From an uncultured Clostridia bacterium (GTDB taxonomy: Bacteria; Bacillota; Clostridia; Christensenellales; DTU072), in assembly GCA_944372095.1 (NCBI GenBank), contig CALVYG010000002.1, positions 39,833 to 103,832 of the forward strand: a DNA stretch of 64,000 nt, in the 5' to 3' direction. The notes beneath the pieces were generated by a model. The model was not told where the DNA came from. It saw only the letters and a program-made list of their open reading frames with translations, and made no database searches. Numbering within the stretch: the stretch's first letter is position 1; each line of letters starts with the position of its first letter. A program made the translations under genes and the position numbers. Positions 9,285 through 17,230 of this stretch are shown piece after piece.

Positions 9285-10372
9285 ATGCTTTCTCCCGCCC
9301 TTATACCGCTTGCAAACGCAAAATGCAGATTGTATCCGCCGCATTCGCCGTCAACGTCCAGCACTTCGCCGCAGGCATACAGTCCCTTTTTCAGTTTACT
9401 TTGCATATTTTCGTCGAAATCGCTTACGTCAAGCCCTCCGCACGCGACCTGTGCCTGTTTCATATCTCCGCATTCCGCGTCTTTAATTATAAAACTCTTC
9501 ACCGCTTCTGAAACGGAAATTCCCCTCGCTTTCGCCTGTTTTTCAACGCTTTGCGCGACGCTTTTCTGTAAAAAACTCTCCGCGCCGTATTTTTCGGTGA
9601 AAAATGCGACTTCACGTTCGGTTTTATCGGGAGCAAAATCTATTTTTAAGTCGTATTTTCCCTTCTTTCTCGCAATAAACGTTGATATACTCATTGAAAC
9701 TATTCCGCTCACTCCGTTTTCACGGAACAACAGTTCTCCTTCTCTCGATACTCTTTCCTTTCCGTCCGATATAAGCGTAACCGAACATTTCGCCCTTATC
9801 CCGGACAAACCTTTTATAAAAGCGGTATCGGTTTTAAGGGGAACGAGAGAGGGAGTGAATTTCTTTATTTTATGTCCGAATTTTGCGTAAAGAAATGCGC
9901 TTTCCGTTCCTTTCGTCGCTGCGCTTCCCGTCGCAAGCAGCACGTTTCTTCCTGTCACTCCTCCGCATATGTACATATCTCCGTATTCGCATATTTCATC
10001 GACTTCCCTTTCCGTATACGCTTCCTGCGTATAATTCTTCCTTAATGCGTTAACAACAGTAAGCGCGCTTTCCGAGTACGGATACACTCTTCCGTCGGTT
10101 TCCCTGGTCGCTATTCCCAGTGTAGCGAAAAATCCTCTTACGTCGGTTTTTATCACGTCTTTGACAAATTCGGTATTATACCTTTCAACGCTCATTACCG
10201 TATTGCCGAGATTGCATTTCCCGTTCCCGCTCATAAGTATCTTTTTGCAGAATTTATCCTCTTTTTCGAGAACAATTACTTTTTTGCCTCTGCGTGAAGC
10301 GGTAATTGCCGCGGCAAATCCGCCCGCTCCGCCGCCGATTACTATAAGGTCATATATCTTTTCATTTTCCAT
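9278..10372 (-). CDS. HI0933/BaiN-family FAD-dependent oxidoreductase
   Basis: A 364-residue flavoprotein of the HI0933-like (BaiN/RdsA) family. The FAD-binding GxGxxG motif is IGGGAGGFAAA near residue 13. It is followed by LEKEDKFCKKILMSGNGKCNLGN, which is diagnostic of this family, and the C-terminus has YACGEVLDVDGECGGYNLHFAFASG. The family is annotated variously as aminoacetone oxidase or flavoprotein reductase; the substrate here is unknown. The protein is slightly shorter than the usual ~400 residues. ATG 10372 is preferred over an upstream frame start at 10408 because the -10 box ends 7 nt before it. It probably forms a two-gene unit with the following FAD gene. Confidence 0.83.
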   Translation of the reverse strand: MENEKIYDLIVIGGGAGGFAAAITASRRGKKVIVLEKEDKFCKKILMSGNGKCNLGNTVMSVERYNTEFVKDVIKTDVRGFFATLGIATRETDGRVYPYSESALTVVNALRKNYTQEAYTEREVDEICEYGDMYICGGVTGRNVLLATGSAATKGTESAFLYAKFGHKIKKFTPSLVPLKTDTAFIKGLSGIRAKCSVTLISDGKERVSREGELLFRENGVSGIVSMSISTFIARKKGKYDLKIDFAPDKTEREVAFFTEKYGAESFLQKSVAQSVEKQAKARGISVSEAVKSFIIKDAECGDMKQAQVACGGLDVSDFDENMQSKLKKGLYACGEVLDVDGECGGYNLHFAFASGIRAGESIC

Positions 10373-10379
10373 AAAAGAG

Positions 10380-10408
10380 AGTATAACCCATCTCTTTCTT
10401 TTTTGCAA
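10380..10408 (-). promoter_or_regulatory. Leaderless-type promoter of the HI0933-like gene
   Basis: TTGCAA (10403-10408), 17 nt, TATACT (10380-10385), then CTCTTTT (7 nt) and ATG 10372. No Shine-Dalgarno sequence can fit. This is the second example of the same architecture within 3 kb. Confidence 0.68.
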
Positions 10409-10539
10409 TATTATACCGTCTTTTGTTCATAAGCTCCGATGTACTTTATCGCATTTTTACATTTGTCGGTTTTTACATATGAAAATATTTTTATATGACG
10501 TTTTTAAGAATAATATGGCTTTTTGTGTGTACAATACGT

Positions 10540-10569
10540 TTGAATTATTCCCCTCGCGTATGTTATACT
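10540..10569 (+). promoter_or_regulatory. Promoter of the release factor/helicase operon
   Basis: TTGAAT (10540-10545), 18 nt, TATACT (10564-10569), with a second TATAAT directly after it at 10570-10575. An ATG lies exactly 7 nt after TATACT (10577). This divergent intergenic region also carries the opposite-facing promoter at 10380-10408. Confidence 0.55.
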
Positions 10570-10576
10570 TATAATT

Positions 10577-10603
10577 ATGGAAACGCGGGGTAAAAAGGTA
10601 TGA
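10577..10603 (+). CDS. Possible 8-codon leader peptide overlapping the release factor start
   Basis: ATG 10577 opens a frame encoding METRGKKV followed by TGA (10601-10603). The stop overlaps the release factor's ATG (10600-10602) in an ATGA arrangement. The leader ATG is 7 nt after a TATACT -10 box, matching the leaderless layout of two neighbouring genes. The release factor itself has no well-spaced Shine-Dalgarno site, so termination-reinitiation is a reasonable model. The frame is short enough to occur by chance. Confidence 0.35.
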   Translation: METRGKKV

Positions 10604-11625
10604 ACGGTATTTTCGACGGTATAATCGCCGCTTCCGAAAAAACTCTCGAACATTTCTATTCGCTAGAAGAAATGCTCGAATATCCGGAAGTTCAGGCGGA
10701 TAAGGCTTACTATTTATCCCTGCTTGCGCAGTACGATAAATTGAAATCCGTTCATATGAAACTATGCGAACTTAAAAAGACGCTTAAAGAAGAACAAGCC
10801 GTTTTAACGCTCGTCTCCCCTTCCGCAACCGAAGAAGAAAATAAACTTTACTCGGAAGAAGCGGCGGAGTTACGGCAAAAAGCCGAATCGGCGGGAAGAG
10901 AGCTTGCCTCTTTGCTCGGCGGAGAAAACGTAAAGGAATTTGCATTCTGCCGTATACGGTTTACGGGCGAAACCGCCGCAAAAACGGGACAGAAGTTTTA
11001 TGTCTGCACGGAAAATTACCTTTCCTCACACGGCGTAACGGTAAAAGACGTAAAAAAGATTTTTGCGAAAAACAACGCGTTTATTCGTGAAATTTCGTTC
11101 AAGGCGGAAGGAGCAGACGCGCTTTTGATTTTAAAAACGCTTTGCGGCGCGCATAAAGTAATCGTCCCGAACGCCCCGTCGGAAGAAATTCTTTTTGCCG
11201 CAACGGCGGCGGAACGCCTTTTTTCCCCGCCTGCGGACAGCGAACTGAAAACGGATTTGTTCCATTCCGGCGGCGCGGGCGGTCAAAATATAAATAAAGT
11301 CGAAACCGCAGTAAGAATCACTCATATTCCCTCGGGAATCGTAGTCACCTGTCAGGACGAACGCTCGCAGCTTAAAAACAAACGCCGCGCTTTGGAAAAT
11401 CTTACCGCCAAACTCGCGGAAAAACACTACGAAACCGAAAAAATAAGAATCGAAGCGGATTTCAAAAGACAATTCTCGTCACACCGTTCGCCTCTTTCGT
11501 TCGATACGGCAAACGCAACAATGACCGATACGAGACTTACCTCGGGAAACGAAAAACTTCCGTTCCCTCCCGACGATAAAACTTTCGCTTCATACATAAC
11601 GAATCTGATTGCTTTAAGGAAATAA
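10600..11625 (+). CDS. Divergent class-I peptide chain release factor (RF-1 domain)
   Basis: A 341-residue protein of the RF1/RF2 superfamily. The peptidyl-hydrolysis motif is intact: [17 protein letters not shown] near residues 222-240, followed by [11 protein letters not shown] and [13 protein letters not shown]. The N-terminal ~110 residues are helical and poorly conserved. Domain 2 is recognisable from the GAHKVIVP segment, which aligns with GVHRVQRVP in RF1. Neither the PxT stop-codon-recognition motif of RF1 nor the SPF motif of RF2 is present where it should be, and the GTGGDEA segment is missing. It is therefore probably not the housekeeping RF1, but a paralogue with altered or no codon recognition. 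It also differs from PrfH and ArfB, which lack whole domains. It leads a four-gene plus-strand cluster, with only 3 nt to the helicase. Confidence 0.75.
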   Translation: MNGIFDGIIAASEKTLEHFYSLEEMLEYPEVQADKAYYLSLLAQYDKLKSVHMKLCELKKTLKEEQAVLTLVSPSATEEENKLYSEEAAELRQKAESAGRELASLLGGENVKEFAFCRIRFTGETAAKTGQKFYVCTENYLSSHGVTVKDVKKIFAKNNAFIREISFKAEGADALLILKTLCGAHKVIVPNAPSEEILFAATAAERLFSPPADSELKTDLFHSGGAGGQNINKVETAVRITHIPSGIVVTCQDERSQLKNKRRALENLTAKLAEKHYETEKIRIEADFKRQFSSHRSPLSFDTANATMTDTRLTSGNEKLPFPPDDKTFASYITNLIALRK

Positions 11626-11628
11626 ACC

Positions 11629-14043
11629 GTGGAAAAATTTACGCAGCAAGTCACCGTAAATACCGAAAAAATTATACTGTCGGGCACCCGATGCGTTTAT
11701 AAAACGGAAAATCTGATTTCGATGACGAGAAAAATTCCGTCAATCGACGATTTTATTTCACGCACCGCCGAAGCGTTTTTTTCGCTGAACCCGAAATCAT
11801 CGGACCAAAACGGAAAATATTTCGCCGCGGAAACGGAAAACAAAAAATTTACGTTGTTTTTCCGCCTCGGCGGACATAACGACAGCCGTCTTACGCGCGA
11901 CGATATTGTCTTTTATAAATTCATCTCGGCAAACGGCGAAGAAAGCGGCACGGACAGGAGTCTGTCAGAATATCTCTTGTCAAATCCCGTATTCGTGCTT
12001 ACGCTTACCGAGCAATCGGACAAGCCCGACGAAAGGGATTTTTCAAAACTCTATCTCGTAAGCGGCGGAGACGGCGTTAATTTCCCTCTTTTAAGCCCCG
12101 TTCAACGCAAAATAGTTGAAACCGAAAACGCAAATATGCTCGTTCAGGGCGTTGCGGGCAGCGGAAAAACCAACGTCTGCGTCGAAAAAATCGTCTACTG
12201 CGCTTGCCGCAGATACAGAGGTAAAATTTTATATACCACCTTTTCACGCGCTCTGATTACCGAAACGAAAAAACGCGTATCCCTTTTCCTTAAAAACATT
12301 GAGAATTTTACCGAAAAATTCAGAAAAGGCAACGTAGTTTTTCTCGACGATAACCATAAAAAAGCCATTGAAAACAAATTGGGTATTGTATTCGATACGG
12401 ACAGCGACGAAAAAATAGCCGAATCCCTTGAAAATATCGCTTATTTCCTTAAAAACAAAGTCGATTATAAACTTATTGAAGACATATACGCCGATAAATT
12501 CGACAAAAAACGCACGGCAAACGAATCGTTTTTCATTAACGAATACGTCGGAGAAAGAAAAAATTACCGTCTGTCCGGCGCGCTTGACAAAATAAAAAAT
12601 CTTTCGCTCGAAATTATTTATAAAGAAATTTACGGAATGATTTTCGGAAAATACGAGTTGGATTCTCCGTCCGATATGATGACGCGCGAAGAATACGCGG
12701 AAGCCAGAAAAGACAGTTTTTCGCGTAACGAATGCGACGTCATTTACTCCGTCGCGCTCGATTACGCCGCGTTTCTCGGGAAAAATTCAATTACCGACAA
12801 CAATGCTATGAGCAGAGAACTTCTTTCTGCCGTTTCTTCGCCGCAGTATTCCGTGGGAATAATCGACGAAGCGCAGGATTTTACTCAGGTTAATCTCTGT
12901 CTTATCAAAAAACTCTGTATAAAACTTTTCTGCGTCGGAGACGCTTTACAAATGATAAATCCGTCCTATTTCGGCTTCGGATATCTTAAACGGCTTATGT
13001 ACGGGGACGTAACCGGTGTCACCGAACTTAAACACAACTACCGCAGCTCGGAAAAAATTGAAAAAATAGCGGAAAAACTCGGCGAATTGAACGTAAAAAG
13101 GTTCGGAACGCACAGTTTCGTTCTGAAAGGAGAAAGCGTGGACTCGGGGACGCCCACCGCCGCCGTATTCGTTCACGACAAGGATTTCGCCTCTTCTCTT
13201 AAAGACAAGCGTTTTGAAAACGTCACCGTAATCGTCGCTTCGCAGAAGAAAAAAGAGTATCTGCGCTCCAAACTCGCAAAAACGGAAATTCTTACCGTAG
13301 CGGAAGCCAAAGGTCTCGAACGCAACACCGTTATTCTGGCGGACGTATTAAGCGACAACGCCGACAAATGGCATTATCTCCAAAATATGTCTTTGAACAG
13401 AAAAACCGCTGACGAAAATTCCGTCTTCCGTTATTATTTCAATCTGTTTTACGTCGGAATTTCACGCGCAAAACAATATTTATTCGTATCGGAATCGAAT
13501 TATCCTCCGATTTTCGAAAATTTGTTTTCCGAATGTTTTGAAAAAAAATCAAAGTCGGAAGCTGTCGGATTTTTATCGGAAGTCGCTGGAAAAATAGAAC
13601 TTGACGACGAAGAACTTATCGAAAGAATAAGAAAATTCTGCGAACTCGAACAGTACGAAAACGCGCTGTTTACCGCAGACAGACTGTCTGACGACAAACT
13701 CCGCGAGGAAGAACGAAACCGTATCTATATAAGCGAACGCTATCTGCGTTACGGAAACGACCGCGAAGCGGGTATAGAATATTGGAAACGCGGAATGGAA
13801 CGGGACGCACGCGAAGCGTTTATCCGCTCGGGCGACGAAAAACTCCTTCCGTTAATGGACGCCTGCTCGGGCGGCGGAGGCGGAACGCTCGACGTCGATA
13901 TCGTACGTTTCTTCCCTCTCGTCTCAGACAACGACATCGCGAAAAAACTTATCATTGACACAGTTAAAAACGATTATAACACAATTATGGGTATCCAAAA
14001 ATCATTAAACGATTCCCTTAAACCCAAAAGGAGAAAACAATGA
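11629..14043 (+). CDS. UvrD/Rep-like superfamily 1 helicase or ATPase
   Basis: An 804-residue protein with the SF1 motif series in order: LSPVQRKIV (Q-like), GVAGSGKT (Walker A, ~175-182), IIDEAQDF (Walker B, ~411), CVGDALQMIN (motif III, ~434), LKHNYRSS (motif IV), LTVAEAKGLE (motif V) and YVGISRAK (motif VI, ~609). ATP hydrolysis and translocation on nucleic acid are expected from the family. The first ~150 residues match nothing I recognise. Residues ~640-790 look like TPR-type helical repeats ending in a glycine-rich loop. The start is GTG 11629, with AAGGA 8 nt upstream and 3 nt after the release factor stop; its own stop overlaps the next ATG. It is unlike housekeeping UvrD/PcrA or AddA in length and flanking domains, and the context suggests a specialised role. 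Confidence 0.85.
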   Translation: MEKFTQQVTVNTEKIILSGTRCVYKTENLISMTRKIPSIDDFISRTAEAFFSLNPKSSDQNGKYFAAETENKKFTLFFRLGGHNDSRLTRDDIVFYKFISANGEESGTDRSLSEYLLSNPVFVLTLTEQSDKPDERDFSKLYLVSGGDGVNFPLLSPVQRKIVETENANMLVQGVAGSGKTNVCVEKIVYCACRRYRGKILYTTFSRALITETKKRVSLFLKNIENFTEKFRKGNVVFLDDNHKKAIENKLGIVFDTDSDEKIAESLENIAYFLKNKVDYKLIEDIYADKFDKKRTANESFFINEYVGERKNYRLSGALDKIKNLSLEIIYKEIYGMIFGKYELDSPSDMMTREEYAEARKDSFSRNECDVIYSVALDYAAFLGKNSITDNNAMSRELLSAVSSPQYSVGIIDEAQDFTQVNLCLIKKLCIKLFCVGDALQMINPSYFGFGYLKRLMYGDVTGVTELKHNYRSSEKIEKIAEKLGELNVKRFGTHSFVLKGESVDSGTPTAAVFVHDKDFASSLKDKRFENVTVIVASQKKKEYLRSKLAKTEILTVAEAKGLERNTVILADVLSDNADKWHYLQNMSLNRKTADENSVFRYYFNLFYVGISRAKQYLFVSESNYPPIFENLFSECFEKKSKSEAVGFLSEVAGKIELDDEELIERIRKFCELEQYENALFTADRLSDDKLREEERNRIYISERYLRYGNDREAGIEYWKRGMERDAREAFIRSGDEKLLPLMDACSGGGGGTLDVDIVRFFPLVSDNDIAKKLIIDTVKNDYNTIMGIQKSLNDSLKPKRRKQ

Positions 14044-14759
14044 GCGACATCAGCGAACTTAAAGAACTTATCGACAGTTTCGTTGCCTACCGCAACGTTC
14101 TGGTTCCTCTGCAAGAAAGTCTCAAATCCATATCCGATACTTTTTTTTCCATACGCGACGACCTTGACGGAATGAATAAAGCGTTTTCGGGAAACGCCGG
14201 CGCACAGCTCGAAAAAATTCATTCCACTCTTAACGCTCAGGCTGACAGCGGACGGGAACTCACAAGAAAAATCGAAGAGTTTTCCGTTTCCGGTGAAAAA
14301 TATGCGCGCTCGGTCGATGAAATGCTGAAAAAATTCGACGAGGTCGGCAAACGCCTCGCAACGGTAAACGAACTTGAAAAAAACGCGGAAAATATTCTTT
14401 CGCGTCTTGAAACGGTTATCGCGGAAAAACGCGCTTCATACAACCTTAAAGATTTACAGAAATCTCTCGATTCCTATAATATGAACGTTGAAAAAATAAG
14501 TGATTTCATAAATAAAGACGTCGCTTCTGTTTTACAGGAAAACGCCAAAAAAATCGAACAGATAAAAAAGGAAAACGAATTGCTTTCCGCCGCCGTCAAC
14601 GAACAGAACAAAACGGTTGCGGAACTTACTCTGACTTTCCGCGAAACGTCTTCCCTGCTTAAAAAAGCCGCCGAAAGCGGCACCGTTAACGAAGAGTATC
14701 TCTTCGACGCCTTCGACAAATGGGCGGCTGACAGAAAAGTTAAAATAAAGAAAAAATAA
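14040..14759 (+). CDS. Coiled-coil protein of unknown function
   Basis: A 239-residue, almost entirely helical, Lys/Glu-rich protein without cysteine, signal peptide or membrane segment. Heptad-like stretches run from about residue 20 to 210 (for example LQESLKSISDTFFSIRDDL and ENAKKIEQIKKENELL), so an elongated coiled coil is expected. No catalytic motif was seen and the family is not recognised. Its ATG overlaps the helicase stop (ATGA) and is preceded by AAAGGAG. It ends 3 nt before the next gene, which points to a physical or functional partnership with the helicase and the membrane protein. A scaffold or bridge between the two is inference. Confidence 0.8.
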   Translation: MSDISELKELIDSFVAYRNVLVPLQESLKSISDTFFSIRDDLDGMNKAFSGNAGAQLEKIHSTLNAQADSGRELTRKIEEFSVSGEKYARSVDEMLKKFDEVGKRLATVNELEKNAENILSRLETVIAEKRASYNLKDLQKSLDSYNMNVEKISDFINKDVASVLQENAKKIEQIKKENELLSAAVNEQNKTVAELTLTFRETSSLLKKAAESGTVNEEYLFDAFDKWAADRKVKIKKK

Positions 14760-14762
14760 ATT

Positions 14763-17156
14763 ATGAACGAACTACTTGCGAAAAAACTGTTCGACAGCAT
14801 AAAAAAAGACGACCTCAAATCGTTTGACGAATGTATGGAGGAATTTCCGTGCGGAACCTTGCGTTTCGGACGTTTTCCCGTTTTATCGCTTTTATATTTG
14901 TTCTCCGCAAAGAAAATTACCGCCGCATACGAGGAAAAGTTTCTGAAAACCAACTCGTGGCAGGAACTTGACGAACCTCAGTTCGTTTCGGTTTTGTTCC
15001 GTAAAAAAGCGGGCAAATGCTTACGCTTATATCTCGACGAGGTTGTTTCTCCTCTCGAAATGCTTCTAATACTTGACAAAACGTCAAAACTTAAACGCGT
15101 TTATCCTCTTTCCCGTCCGTCGTCTGCCGTAAAACAGCGTCTTAAAGAAATTTATTTCGTCAAATACGCTCTGAACGTAAGCTACGAGGGAGACAATATC
15201 GTTCTCGACAGACGTCCGTTGAAAAAATCGGAAAAACGCCGTATACTCATTGCCGCAGTAAGCTCGGTTCTTTGTATTGCGATTGCGGTCGGAACTCCGT
15301 TCGTTGTCAACGCTTTCGTGCCGTTTATCGGAATTTCCGACGACAATCCGTCAACGCCCGACAATCCCTCGGACGGCGGAAATACCGATAATCCCGATAA
15401 TCCTTCCGACGATACGGAGAAAAAATATTATAACGTTTCGTCTTTCGAAGAAATAGATTTTGCTTCGCAAAACGTCTATACCCTCACCGCCGATATTACG
15501 GTTCCGAACGGTTTTTACGCCGAACAACTGAACTGTGAGCTTAACGGCGGCGGCAAAACCGTAACCGTTTCGGATAATAATCCTTTGTTCGGCGTAGTTA
15601 CAGGTACGGTAAGAGATATTGTTTTCAGTTTTTCGGGCGATATTTCCGTTTCGGAAAATTTCGCGTTCGTTACGCTGTTAAACCTCGGAACGATTAAAAA
15701 CGTCACTTTGAACGTAAGCGGAAAACTTACGGCAACCCTCGGAGAACAATCGACCGACGGCGGAATAACCGTCGCCGGAATAGCCGTCGCGAACGGACCG
15801 TCAAGTTCAATATTTACCTACGGTCAAATCGATTCCTGTACGGTTAATTACAATGATTTCAATATTGTCGGAAACGTATACGCAAACGCAACTTACGGCG
15901 GAATAGCGGGCACGAATTACGCTTATCTCAGAAACTGCACCGTTTCGGGGAAAATCACTTCCGATACGCTCGACATTGCGGGAATATGCGTCACGAACAA
16001 TTATTCTCTTTCGTCTTGCACCAACCGTGCGTCCCTTACCCAGAAATCCTCTTCCCCCGATTGGAACCCGATTGTTGCGGGAATCGTTACGACAAATTCG
16101 CGCTCTCTTACTTCCTGCGTAAATTACGGTGAAATATCCGCTCAATCGGAAAATACCGACACCGCGCACGAAGAAAACACCGACCCGTCCGTTTCCGCAG
16201 CGGGAATTGCTTACCTTAACAGAGGCACGTTTCCCGCTCTGATAATAAGCCAAAGCATAAATTACGGTAAAATTTCCGCTTCATCGAAAGACAGAACTTC
16301 CTATGCGGCGGGGATATGTATATCGTCGTCAGGCGGAATACGCGAGTGTCTTAACGAGCGCGGCGCCGACGTTGTGTCTGAAAACCGTTCGGATTTTTCT
16401 TCGTACGGAGGAGGTATTTCCGTATACGCTTACGGCTATGTGTACGGTTCGGTAAATAAAGGCGACGTTACCGTATCGTCTGCCGAAGGCAACGCTTATT
16501 CGGGCGGAATTACGGCTTATTCTTACGTGGAAATATCGCTGTCTCTTTCCTCGGGCAACGTATCTTCGTCGGGTGCTTCCGCTTACTCCGGCGGAATACT
16601 CGCCTATTCGTCCGTTACGTCGAGCGGGAATTTCGTTTACTTCGGTACGGTTACCCAATGTGTATTCAACGGTACATTGTCTTCTGTTGCGGAATCGGAA
16701 AGTTTTGCCGGAGGCATTGTCGGGTTCGTTGAAGAAAAACTTTTTAACGAAGGCAAGGATTCCGAAACCTATTTCGGAGGCGGAGTCACGGAATCGTATT
16801 TCACGGGCTCGTTTTCGGGTTCTTCTTCCGCAAGCCGTAACGGAGGCATTGCCGCCGCCTGCGGAAAAAACATTCACGACAGTAACGCCTATTCGGACAG
16901 CGGCGGCAACGTCCACAACAATTTCAAAGACAATTATTTTGTTCCCTCCCTCGACTCTCTGCTTGCCGTAGGTTTCGTCACGGCGGACGGAACGGCTTTC
17001 TCTTCCGGAAGCAACGTCGGCGCTTCTTCCGTTACGATTGACGTCATAAATAATTCGGAAACTTACAAAAAAATTCTTTCGGCTTTGTCGTCTTTAACCG
17101 GTAATACAGGAAATTCCTCCGAGGACACAAACGGCAACGGTGCGGTATCGGTTTGA
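14763..17156 (+). CDS. Single-pass membrane protein: cytoplasmic helical domain plus extracellular GLUG-like beta-helix
   Basis: A 797-residue protein. Residues 1-155 are a soluble, mostly helical, basic domain with no signal peptide (starts MNELLAKKLFDSIKKDD). One transmembrane segment follows at about 157-182 (RRILIAAVSSVLCIAIAVG). Next is an Asp/Asn/Pro/Ser/Thr linker with NPSD/NPD repeats to ~222. The rest is a long right-handed beta-helix-type array of ~20-residue units with GGI, YGG and NYG signatures, as in GLUG-repeat surface proteins. The topology (N-terminus inside, repeats outside) is inferred from the basic residues before the helix. It is the last gene of the release factor/helicase/coiled-coil cluster. 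A role linking an outside signal to the intracellular partners is speculative. Confidence 0.8.
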   Translation: MNELLAKKLFDSIKKDDLKSFDECMEEFPCGTLRFGRFPVLSLLYLFSAKKITAAYEEKFLKTNSWQELDEPQFVSVLFRKKAGKCLRLYLDEVVSPLEMLLILDKTSKLKRVYPLSRPSSAVKQRLKEIYFVKYALNVSYEGDNIVLDRRPLKKSEKRRILIAAVSSVLCIAIAVGTPFVVNAFVPFIGISDDNPSTPDNPSDGGNTDNPDNPSDDTEKKYYNVSSFEEIDFASQNVYTLTADITVPNGFYAEQLNCELNGGGKTVTVSDNNPLFGVVTGTVRDIVFSFSGDISVSENFAFVTLLNLGTIKNVTLNVSGKLTATLGEQSTDGGITVAGIAVANGPSSSIFTYGQIDSCTVNYNDFNIVGNVYANATYGGIAGTNYAYLRNCTVSGKITSDTLDIAGICVTNNYSLSSCTNRASLTQKSSSPDWNPIVAGIVTTNSRSLTSCVNYGEISAQSENTDTAHEENTDPSVSAAGIAYLNRGTFPALIISQSINYGKISASSKDRTSYAAGICISSSGGIRECLNERGADVVSENRSDFSSYGGGISVYAYGYVYGSVNKGDVTVSSAEGNAYSGGITAYSYVEISLSLSSGNVSSSGASAYSGGILAYSSVTSSGNFVYFGTVTQCVFNGTLSSVAESESFAGGIVGFVEEKLFNEGKDSETYFGGGVTESYFTGSFSGSSSASRNGGIAAACGKNIHDSNAYSDSGGNVHNNFKDNYFVPSLDSLLAVGFVTADGTAFSSGSNVGASSVTIDVINNSETYKKILSALSSLTGNTGNSSEDTNGNGAVSV

Positions 17157-17176
17157 TTCCGTTTCAAAAAAACAGA

Positions 17177-17208
17177 CAGCCGCGGAATTTCCCGCGGCTG
17201 TTATTTTA
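17177..17208. terminator. Bidirectional rho-independent terminator
   Basis: Perfect 9-bp stem, CAGCCGCGG and CCGCGGCTG around the loop AATTTC (17177-17200). A T-rich tail follows on the plus strand, and a second T-run is found on the minus strand (17164-17172). It separates the convergent beta-helix gene and GPH transporter gene. Confidence 0.8.
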
Positions 17209-17230
17209 TGTTTTACTTTTCATCCGAACT

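Noticed and set aside
10600..11625. RF2 with programmed +1 frameshift
   Set aside because: There is no CTTTGAC-type slip site and the frame is continuous from ATG 10600.
15807..16916. Minus-strand frames of 148 and 195 codons inside the beta-helix gene
   Set aside because: They are antisense shadows of the repeats, with no ribosome-binding site and odd composition.
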